NCBI GenBank assembly: GCA_018822835.1
Contig: JAHJJO010000135.1
Coordinates: 1 to 6,483 of the forward strand
Direction: 5' to 3'
DNA: 6,483 nt
Source of the DNA: Patescibacteria group bacterium
GTDB lineage: Bacteria > Patescibacteriota > Patescibacteriia > Patescibacteriales > JAHJJO01
Positions 1-4,523 of the stretch are shown in pieces; position 1 is the stretch's first letter, and each line of letters begins with the position of its first letter. The translations under genes were made by a program, and so were the position numbers. Under the pieces are notes generated by a model that was not told the origin of the DNA, searched no databases, and saw nothing but the letters and a program-made list of their open reading frames with translations.

Positions 1-113
1 GAAATTCCTCCGGCGCCAAAAACAGTTTTCCAAACAAAAAACCCGCCGCTTATAAAAGCGATAGAAATTAAAAAAACAAATAAAAATTTTTTAATCCTTT
101 GTTTTATCAACAT
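1..113 (-). CDS. N-terminus of an unrecognised membrane-anchored or secreted protein (partial)
   Basis: An ATG at 113-111 opens a frame with no stop for 37 codons to the left edge, so only the N-terminus is visible. It begins MLIKQRIKKF, a lysine/arginine-rich stretch, followed by a hydrophobic segment (about residues 10-28, LFVFLISIAFISGGFFVW). This is the layout of a signal peptide or N-terminal membrane anchor. The residues after it (KTVFGAGGI) contain no lipobox cysteine and no motif I recognise, so no function is assigned. The start is supported by a near-consensus promoter directly upstream whose predicted transcription start falls on or next to the ATG. The gene lies beyond nusB and the ATGCGTT repeat element, and the promoter indicates a separate transcription unit. 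Confidence 0.72.
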   Translation of the reverse strand, partial: MLIKQRIKKFLFVFLISIAFISGGFFVWKTVFGAGGI

Positions 114-149
114 TTATATCATTATAACATATTTATTTGATGCTGTCAT
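114..149 (-). promoter_or_regulatory. Extended -10 sigma70-type promoter for a leaderless transcript
   Basis: Read on the minus strand, positions 149-144 are ATGACA (5 of 6 to the -35 consensus TTGACA). There follows a 17-bp spacer, then TATAAT (126-121, 6 of 6) preceded by TG plus one base (129-127), which is the extended -10 motif. Seven bases separate the -10 hexamer from the ATG at 113, so transcription should start at about 114-113 and leave no 5' leader or ribosome binding site. The -35 box lies 2 bp from the outer edge of the repeat element that follows nusB. Confidence 0.72.
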
Positions 150-151
150 TG

Positions 152-312
152 AACGAATAACGCGTAACACATAACATTAATTTATTTGCTTCGCTTTTTA
201 TTTGATTTTTATCTAAAAATATGCTTGCCCCAAAATAATAATATGCGTTATGCGTTATGCGTTATGCGTTATGCGTTATGCGTTATGCGTTATGCGTTAT
301 GCGTTATGCGTT
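152..312 (-). repeat. Palindromic heptamer element, ATGCGTT type, copy 1
   Basis: Plus-strand layout: four degenerate heptamers at 152-179 (AACGAAT, AACGCGT, AACACAT, AACATTA), a loop region at 180-242, and ten perfect tandem copies of ATGCGTT at 243-312. The two arms are inverted relative to each other (AACGCAT is the complement of ATGCGTT), so a minus-strand transcript could form a multi-heptamer stem with a loop of about 60 nt. The segment 177-226 matches 4398-4447 of copy 2 at 46 of 50 positions without gaps, including an identical 32-bp run. The ten-copy array overlaps the last 23 bases of nusB and contains its stop codon. The loop of this copy also carries GCGAAGC on the minus strand, a sequence known to form an unusually stable DNA mini-hairpin; copy 2 lacks it. 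Confidence 0.93.
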
Positions 313-709
313 TATATATTGCTCCTAATACACCATTAACAAACCGACCTGATGATATGCCTCCAAAAATTTTAGCTATTTCAATTGCTTCGTTAATTGC
401 CACTTTAGAAGGAACATCCTTGGTTATGACTAATTCATAAATTCCTATCCGTAAAATATTCCTATCTATTACAGTAATTTGATCTAAAGGCCATTCAGTA
501 GCATATTTAATAATATACTGATTTATTTTTTCTAAATTATTAATCACGCCATTAACTATTTTTTTCGCAAAACCATCATCATTAAAATTTGGAGCAAAAT
601 TTATAAAATTATTTTTGATTATTTCATTAATATCACCTTTTTGATTATGAAAATCCCAGACAAATAAAGATTGCATAGCTATTGTGCGGGATAAATTTCG
701 ATTTGACAT
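290..709 (-). CDS. nusB: Transcription antitermination factor NusB
   Basis: A 139-residue all-helical RNA-binding protein of the usual NusB length. In the family, NusB pairs with NusE (ribosomal protein S10) and binds boxA RNA to keep RNA polymerase processive through rRNA operons. Visible family features are the N-terminal [13 protein letters not shown] (residues 4-16, the conserved R..A.Q.L helix), [21 protein letters not shown] (73-93) and [18 protein letters not shown] (99-116), and [11 protein letters not shown] (121-131). The first ATG puts the conserved helix at the usual distance from the start. No Shine-Dalgarno is visible; a weak TATGAA lies seven bases before the ATG. The gene starts 89 bp after the stop of the baseplate-J-like gene, with a hairpin repeat between. 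The last six residues (RITHNA) and the stop are encoded by the ATGCGTT array, so the native C-terminus has been replaced or extended by repeat sequence beyond the conserved domain. Confidence 0.96.
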   Translation of the reverse strand: MSNRNLSRTIAMQSLFVWDFHNQKGDINEIIKNNFINFAPNFNDDGFAKKIVNGVINNLEKINQYIIKYATEWPLDQITVIDRNILRIGIYELVITKDVPSKVAINEAIEIAKIFGGISSGRFVNGVLGAIYKRITHNA

Positions 710-721
710 ACTTTAGTTCAT

Positions 722-809
722 AAAGTTAGAAAGTTAAAAGTTAATAAAGTAATTAACTTTATAACTTTTAACTTTATAAACTTTCAACTCAATGGACTTT
801 ATGGACTTT
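722..809 (-). repeat. Palindromic AACTTTT-type element with a 9-bp duplication at the upstream stop codon
   Basis: On the plus strand, degenerate AAAGTT-type units (722-750) face AACTTTAT, AACTTTT, AACTTTAT and AAACTTTC (755-785). Positions 730-743 pair perfectly with 762-775, and 745-750 with 756-761, leaving one bulged A at 744 and a 5-nt loop. This gives a 20-bp, almost purely AT/GT stem. Next to it, ATGGACTTT occurs twice in tandem (792-800 and 801-809), and the stop codon of the upstream gene (799-801) spans the junction of the two copies. No T-run follows the hairpin in the direction of transcription, so it is not a standard intrinsic terminator. It has the same plan as the ATGCGTT and GTTAATT elements, with a different unit. 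Confidence 0.85.
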
Positions 810-1962
810 TGATTTCTACCTGAATTCTATCAATTAAATTAGGCGCTTTTTTTCTAAATGACGGTGAAAAAATAAGTTCATAATCAGTAAATTCATTTAA
901 ATTATCTAAATAAACTTTTAACTGTTGTTCATTTAAACCTTGAATTTTATTAAGATCAATAATGTCTATATTTTTTTGCATGGAAATTTTGCCTTCACAA
1001 GAAACTTTAACCTCAGCCAAACCTTGTTGAACATCATAAGCATTCAAAGTATAAATAATTTGATGAGGATAAAATTCCACTAATTCTTTATTGTCAGGCA
1101 ATATGTCTATTAATTTTTCCTCTGCTACTTTCTTGATTTGATCATCAGAAAAAATAATTATCGCTACTTTTGCTTTTATAGTAACTAAAAATTCATCTTT
1201 TTCTTCATTTACTTTTCCTTCAACATTTACATTTGTTGTATTTTGATCAATATCATAAAGAATTTGATAATTGTCTTTAAAGTCTTTGCTAATTTTTTCA
1301 GTTGCTTTTGCTGCTAATTTTTTCTTTAAATCGCTTACTGCCTGATCTATATCAATTTGTTGAATATACTTTTTAATTTTTGATTGATAAACAAATTTTT
1401 TATTGCTTTCTGCATAAATTTTATTCTGCAAACCTGCCCAAAGCCCTGGTATAGTAAATTTTGTTGGTTCAATAGCCATTTCTTGACTTGGTTCGTCAGT
1501 ATAAATATCTACAACAATAGATTGGTTTGCTGGAACATTAATTGTTTCTTTAATTCTAAACAACTTGTTATCTGCTGTTAACAACCTTGTGCTGGCCACT
1601 AAAGGCTGATTTTTAGTATAATTATTAACAATAGTTACTTGACCTGCAATTTCTTCACCTATATTTTTTGCGCCACTACTAGGATAAGCGGCTTGCTCTT
1701 CTACTTCAAACTGCTGAATTGTGCCTGAAATTGCTTGCTGAGAAAATACTTGTTCTTGATTTTTTGTCTTATCATAAATATCTATAATAAAATCATCGCT
1801 AATTCTTTCTTTGTTAGGAGTTAAAATAATAGTTAGTTTATTAAGATAAAAATAAAATACTATTCCTAAAAATATTATTGTTAATAAAATAAAACTCAAA
1901 GCAATGGTGCGATATGCATTTATTGATCTTGATTGATTATTTTTTATGTTTTCAGTTCGCAT
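799..1962 (-). CDS. Membrane-anchored baseplate-J-like protein
   Basis: A 387-residue protein with a short polar N-terminus, one strong transmembrane helix (about residues 18-40) and a long soluble part predicted to lie outside the membrane; positive charges before the helix fit an N-in orientation. The most recognisable module is residues 100-185: GQVTIVNNYTKNQPLVASTR, then LLTADNKLFRI, VPANQS, KFTIPGL and KIYAES. I recall this pattern from Patescibacteria proteins annotated 'baseplate J/gp47 family', where it recurs without any phage context. A lysine-rich helical stretch (residues 208-230) is followed by a beta-rich second half. The C-terminus (355-387) matches the usual ending of these proteins. 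Its exact role is unknown; a cell-envelope structural or secretion function is inference. No Shine-Dalgarno precedes the ATG. Two copies of a 13-bp palindrome lie upstream. The stop codon is formed at a 9-bp tandem duplication. Confidence 0.7.
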   Translation of the reverse strand: MRTENIKNNQSRSINAYRTIALSFILLTIIFLGIVFYFYLNKLTIILTPNKERISDDFIIDIYDKTKNQEQVFSQQAISGTIQQFEVEEQAAYPSSGAKNIGEEIAGQVTIVNNYTKNQPLVASTRLLTADNKLFRIKETINVPANQSIVVDIYTDEPSQEMAIEPTKFTIPGLWAGLQNKIYAESNKKFVYQSKIKKYIQQIDIDQAVSDLKKKLAAKATEKISKDFKDNYQILYDIDQNTTNVNVEGKVNEEKDEFLVTIKAKVAIIIFSDDQIKKVAEEKLIDILPDNKELVEFYPHQIIYTLNAYDVQQGLAEVKVSCEGKISMQKNIDIIDLNKIQGLNEQQLKVYLDNLNEFTDYELIFSPSFRKKAPNLIDRIQVEIKSP

Positions 1963-1981
1963 AAACTAAAAAATAGGATTA

Positions 1982-2085
1982 AGAAACTAAGTTTCCCTTA
2001 ATAACTATTTTAGATTTTTATAATATCAATGATTGTTTATAATATTTTGGAACCTATATAATTTTTAGTTGGAAACTTAGTTTCT
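1982..2085. repeat. Pair of 13-bp palindromes forming a 15-bp inverted repeat
   Basis: AGAAACTAAGTTTCC (1982-1996) and its exact reverse complement (2071-2085) flank 74 bp of AT-rich sequence. Each arm is itself an odd palindrome, GAAACT-W-AGTTTC, so the unit can also be read as two copies of a 13-bp dyad 89 bp apart. The nearer copy is 20 bp upstream of the ATG of the baseplate-J-like gene, where an operator would sit. The alternative is a small inverted-repeat element; I see no convincing target-site duplication. Nothing else is recognisable in the 1963-2184 gap, which contains several TATAAT-like strings but no -35/-10 pair I would defend. Confidence 0.6.
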
Positions 2086-2184
2086 GATACAAATAAAAAT
2101 ATTCAATTCAATTGCCGATACTATAAATTATTATACCAACAAAATATAAAAACTCAAAACAGAATTGTCATTCTAAAACGCAAC

Positions 2185-2214
2185 ATGTTTAAATGCTTAA
2201 ATGTTTAATGTTTT
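2185..2214 (-). repeat. Short ATGTTTA-type 7/8-mer array at the rnj stop codon
   Basis: On the plus strand, four units run in tandem: ATGTTTAA, ATGCTTAA, ATGTTTA and ATGTTTT. The last unit overlaps the first two bases of the RNase J stop triplet (2213-2215). No clear inverted arm is visible on the far side, so this is the weakest member of the 3'-end repeat set in this window, but it occupies the same position relative to the gene as the others. Confidence 0.55.
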
Positions 2215-4015
2215 ATACTTTAATTACCACAGGAAGAACCATTGGTCTTCGTTTTGTTTTGCTAAATAAAAATTTATTAATATCGTTTCTTATTTTATTT
2301 TTAATATGATCAACATCAGCTGGGGTTCTAGGATTATGATCTTTAACTATATTTTTAACTCTCATCCTGGTTTTTTCAATCAACGCTTTATTTTCTTTCA
2401 TATAAATAAAACCCCTGGAAATTATGTCAGGATTGCCAATACAATCTCCTGTTCTAGAATCAATTGTGGCAATTGCGACAATCATTCCATCGGCAGCCAT
2501 AACTCTTCTATCCCGCAAAACGATATGTGAAACATCTCCAACGCCCAAACCGTCAACCATTACATAATCAGTAAGAACTCTTTCTTTTGTTAATCTGCCT
2601 ATAATTGACGTTTTATTTGGGCGGCTAAATTCAAGAACTTGTCCGTTGTCTGCTATAAAAATATTTTCTCTTGGTATTCCAACTTGTTCCGCTAATTCCG
2701 CATGCGCTTTTAACATATAATGATTTGCTTCTATTGGCATAAAATTTTCTGGTTTTAATAGCCGCATCATTAATTTTAAATCTTCCTGCTGAGCATGCCC
2801 TCCCGCGTGCACATCCATCATTTCATAATGTATTACTTTAGCCCCCTGCCTTACAATCATATCTTTTAAATTTTGAATACTTCTTTCGTTGCCTGGAATA
2901 ACTGATGAAGAAAAAATAACAGTATCTCCATTTTTTAAACTTATAGAACGATGGTCATTATTCACAACTCGCATTAAAAAAGCGTTATCTTCCGCCTGCG
3001 CACCTGTGCCCAATATAACTATTTTATCATCCGCAAATTTGTTTAAATCTGAATCATTTATTAATATTTGTGGATAAAATTTTAAATATCCGCTCTGATG
3101 GGCGATTTCTATATAAGTATTCATGCTACGACCTTGAAGGCATATTTTGCGACCATACTTATTTGCTAAATCAAAAATTTTTTGAATACGGCTAAGTTGC
3201 GAAGCAAATGTGCCTATAATAATTCGTCCATTAATTTTTTCAAAAATTTTATCTATTTCATGCCCAATTTTTGATTCAGAAATTTGATACCCAGGTTTAG
3301 CAGCGCCTGTTGAATCAGACATTAACAACAAAATTTTTTTTCCGCCTATTAATGCTATTTTATTAAGATCAGCCGGCGCGTCATTAACAGGAGAATAATC
3401 AATTTTAAAATCACCTGTGTGAACTACTATGCCGAGCGGAGTTTGAATAATAACGCCAAAGCAATCCGGAATAGAATGATTTAATCTTAAAAATTCAATT
3501 TTAAATGAATGTCCAAGTTGTAATTTTGACTTTTCATTTATTTCTCCAATTTTTAATTTTGGACAATTTTGAAATTCTTCGCATCTTTTGCGGATTAAAC
3601 TGGCTGTTAATTTGCCTGTAAACATAGGTGGATTTTTTATCTCGCCCATAATATGAGGAATGGCTCCAATATGATCTATATGGCCATGAGTGATAACAAC
3701 TCCTTTAATCCAATCTTCTTTGCCTTTAAGATAATCAATGTTTGGGATAATATAATCTATTCCAGGAGTATCTTCTTCTGGAAATTGAATACCCATATCA
3801 ATAATTATTATTTCTTTATTATATTCAATTAAGGTCATATTTCTGCCGACCTCTTCAAGCCCTCCTAGCACCATAATTCTTAATTTGTCTTTGCTGTCAA
3901 TCAGTTTTGAACTAATGGTTGTTGTTTTGAGTGTTTTACTTTGAGTTTTAGCATTTTGATTTGTTCTCGCTGAAGTAAATTTTCTTTGGCGAGAAAAAGT
4001 TGATTGTTGAATCAT
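2213..4015 (-). CDS. rnj: Ribonuclease J (metallo-beta-lactamase/beta-CASP nuclease)
   Basis: A 600-residue cytoplasmic RNase with 5'-3' exonuclease and endonuclease activity in its family, acting in mRNA turnover and rRNA processing. Residues 1-43 are a polar Ser/Thr/Lys tail, followed by GGLEEVGRN (51-59) at the start of the metallo-beta-lactamase fold. Metal ligands visible are HGHIDH (110-115), H180 in LNHSIPD and D202 in HTGDFK. The beta-CASP insert follows SDST (233-236), with GRSMN (295-299) and VIFSSSVIPGNE (366-377). H407 in GGHA is the conserved RNA-contacting histidine, and a C-terminal domain occupies about 485-600. One key change: the motif usually written PVHGE reads PIEAN (427-431), so the position of the second-metal histidine (H390 in B. 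subtilis RNase J1, 22 residues after the GGHA histidine) is E429. Overall length and other motifs are normal, so the gene looks intact. No Shine-Dalgarno precedes the ATG. Confidence 0.96.
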   Translation of the reverse strand: MIQQSTFSRQRKFTSARTNQNAKTQSKTLKTTTISSKLIDSKDKLRIMVLGGLEEVGRNMTLIEYNKEIIIIDMGIQFPEEDTPGIDYIIPNIDYLKGKEDWIKGVVITHGHIDHIGAIPHIMGEIKNPPMFTGKLTASLIRKRCEEFQNCPKLKIGEINEKSKLQLGHSFKIEFLRLNHSIPDCFGVIIQTPLGIVVHTGDFKIDYSPVNDAPADLNKIALIGGKKILLLMSDSTGAAKPGYQISESKIGHEIDKIFEKINGRIIIGTFASQLSRIQKIFDLANKYGRKICLQGRSMNTYIEIAHQSGYLKFYPQILINDSDLNKFADDKIVILGTGAQAEDNAFLMRVVNNDHRSISLKNGDTVIFSSSVIPGNERSIQNLKDMIVRQGAKVIHYEMMDVHAGGHAQQEDLKLMMRLLKPENFMPIEANHYMLKAHAELAEQVGIPRENIFIADNGQVLEFSRPNKTSIIGRLTKERVLTDYVMVDGLGVGDVSHIVLRDRRVMAADGMIVAIATIDSRTGDCIGNPDIISRGFIYMKENKALIEKTRMRVKNIVKDHNPRTPADVDHIKNKIRNDINKFLFSKTKRRPMVLPVVIKV

Positions 4016-4038
4016 AAATTTAAATAAATAACAAAGTC

Positions 4039-4272
4039 AATTACAAATTAAAAATTACGAATTACGAATTAATTAATTTCATTCGTAATTCGTAATTGTT
4101 AATTGTTAATTGTAAATTGTTAATTGCTAATTGTAAATTGTTAATTGCTAATTGTAAATTGTAAATTGTTAATTGTTAATTGTTAATTGTTAATTGCTAA
4201 TTGTAAATTGTAAATTGTAAATTGTAAATTGTTAATTGCTAATTGTAAATTGTAAATTGTTAATTGTTAATT
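4039..4272 (-). repeat. Palindromic heptamer element, GTTAATT type, 27-unit array
   Basis: The distal arm is four heptamers at 4039-4066 (AATTACA, AATTAAA, AATTACG, AATTACG). After the turn, 27 uninterrupted heptamers run from 4084 to 4272: two CGTAATT, then GTTAATT (A), GTAAATT (B) and GCTAATT (C) in the order AABACBACBBAAAACBBBBACBBAA. Positions 4053-4069 pair perfectly with 4081-4097 around an 11-nt loop, a 17-bp stem. The long arm ends 6 bp from the 3' end of tRNA-Leu. The distal arm begins 24 bp before the RNase J ATG, so any promoter for that gene must lie in or very near the element. Confidence 0.93.
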
Positions 4273-4278
4273 GATTTG

Positions 4279-4362
4279 TGGGCGGGAGAGGGCTTGAACC
4301 TCTATGGTAATAATACCACATGACCCTGAATCATGCGCGTCTGCCAATTCCGCCACCCGCCC
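4279..4362 (-). tRNA. tRNA-Leu (anticodon CAG)
   Basis: An 84-nt class II tRNA folds fully. The acceptor GGGCGGG/CCCGCCC has 7 bp; the D-stem GCG/CGC encloses a loop containing TTGGCAGA. The anticodon stem CATGA/TCATG has loop TTCAGGG, so positions 34-36 are CAG, reading the leucine codon CUG. A long variable arm (GGTA/TACC, loop TTAT) and T-stem AGAGG/CCTCT with loop TTCAAGC follow. The discriminator is A, as expected for leucine. The genome continues with CAAATC, so the CCA end is not encoded and must be added by tRNA nucleotidyltransferase. Repeat elements adjoin both ends: the ATGCGTT type 3 bp from the 5' end and the GTTAATT type 6 bp from the 3' end. Confidence 0.97.
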
Positions 4363-4365
4363 TAA

Positions 4366-4521
4366 TACGCACAACGCGTAACGTGGAACGCATAACGTTA
4401 ATTTATTTATTTCAATTTTTATTTGATTTTTATCTAAAAATATGCTTTATAGTCCAAAATTACAATAGAAATATGCGTTATGCGTTATGCGTTATGCGTT
4501 ATGCGTTATGCGTTATGCGTA
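4366..4521 (-). repeat. Palindromic heptamer element, ATGCGTT type, copy 2
   Basis: The distal arm consists of TACGCAC (4366-4372) and four heptamers, AACGCGT, AACGTGG, AACGCAT and AACGTTA (4373-4400). The core 4398-4447 matches copy 1 at 46 of 50 positions, followed by a variable 25-bp stretch. The proximal arm has six perfect ATGCGTT units (4473-4514) and a seventh ending in A (4515-4521). It stops 2 bp short of the stop codon of the solute-binding protein gene. The distal arm ends 3 bp from the tRNA 5' end, so the element fills almost the whole gap between the two genes. It has the same orientation as copy 1 relative to the upstream gene. Confidence 0.93.
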
Positions 4522-4523
4522 GT

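Noticed and set aside
186..440. Plus-strand open frame reading MRYALCV repeatedly across the ATGCGTT array, and a similar one at 4320-4688
   Set aside because: The heptamer array has no stop in any plus-strand frame, so it creates open frames by itself. The flanks lie antisense to nusB and to tRNA-Leu and the solute-binding protein gene.
722..785. Rho-independent terminator after the baseplate-J-like gene
   Set aside because: The stem is AT-rich and no T-run follows it in the direction of transcription; nusB starts only about 20 bases later.
799..1962. Prophage or phage-tail locus suggested by the baseplate-J-like protein
   Set aside because: No other phage gene is present, the protein has an N-terminal membrane anchor, and neighbours are housekeeping genes. 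The name reflects a distant family match.
2306..3077. Short plus-strand open frames inside rnj (2306-2530, 2889-3077) and inside the baseplate-J-like gene (1384-1581)
   Set aside because: They lie antisense within strongly conserved or clearly coding genes and show no recognisable domain.
4084..4272. CRISPR array
   Set aside because: The units are 7 bp, directly adjacent, with no unique spacers and no cas genes in the window.
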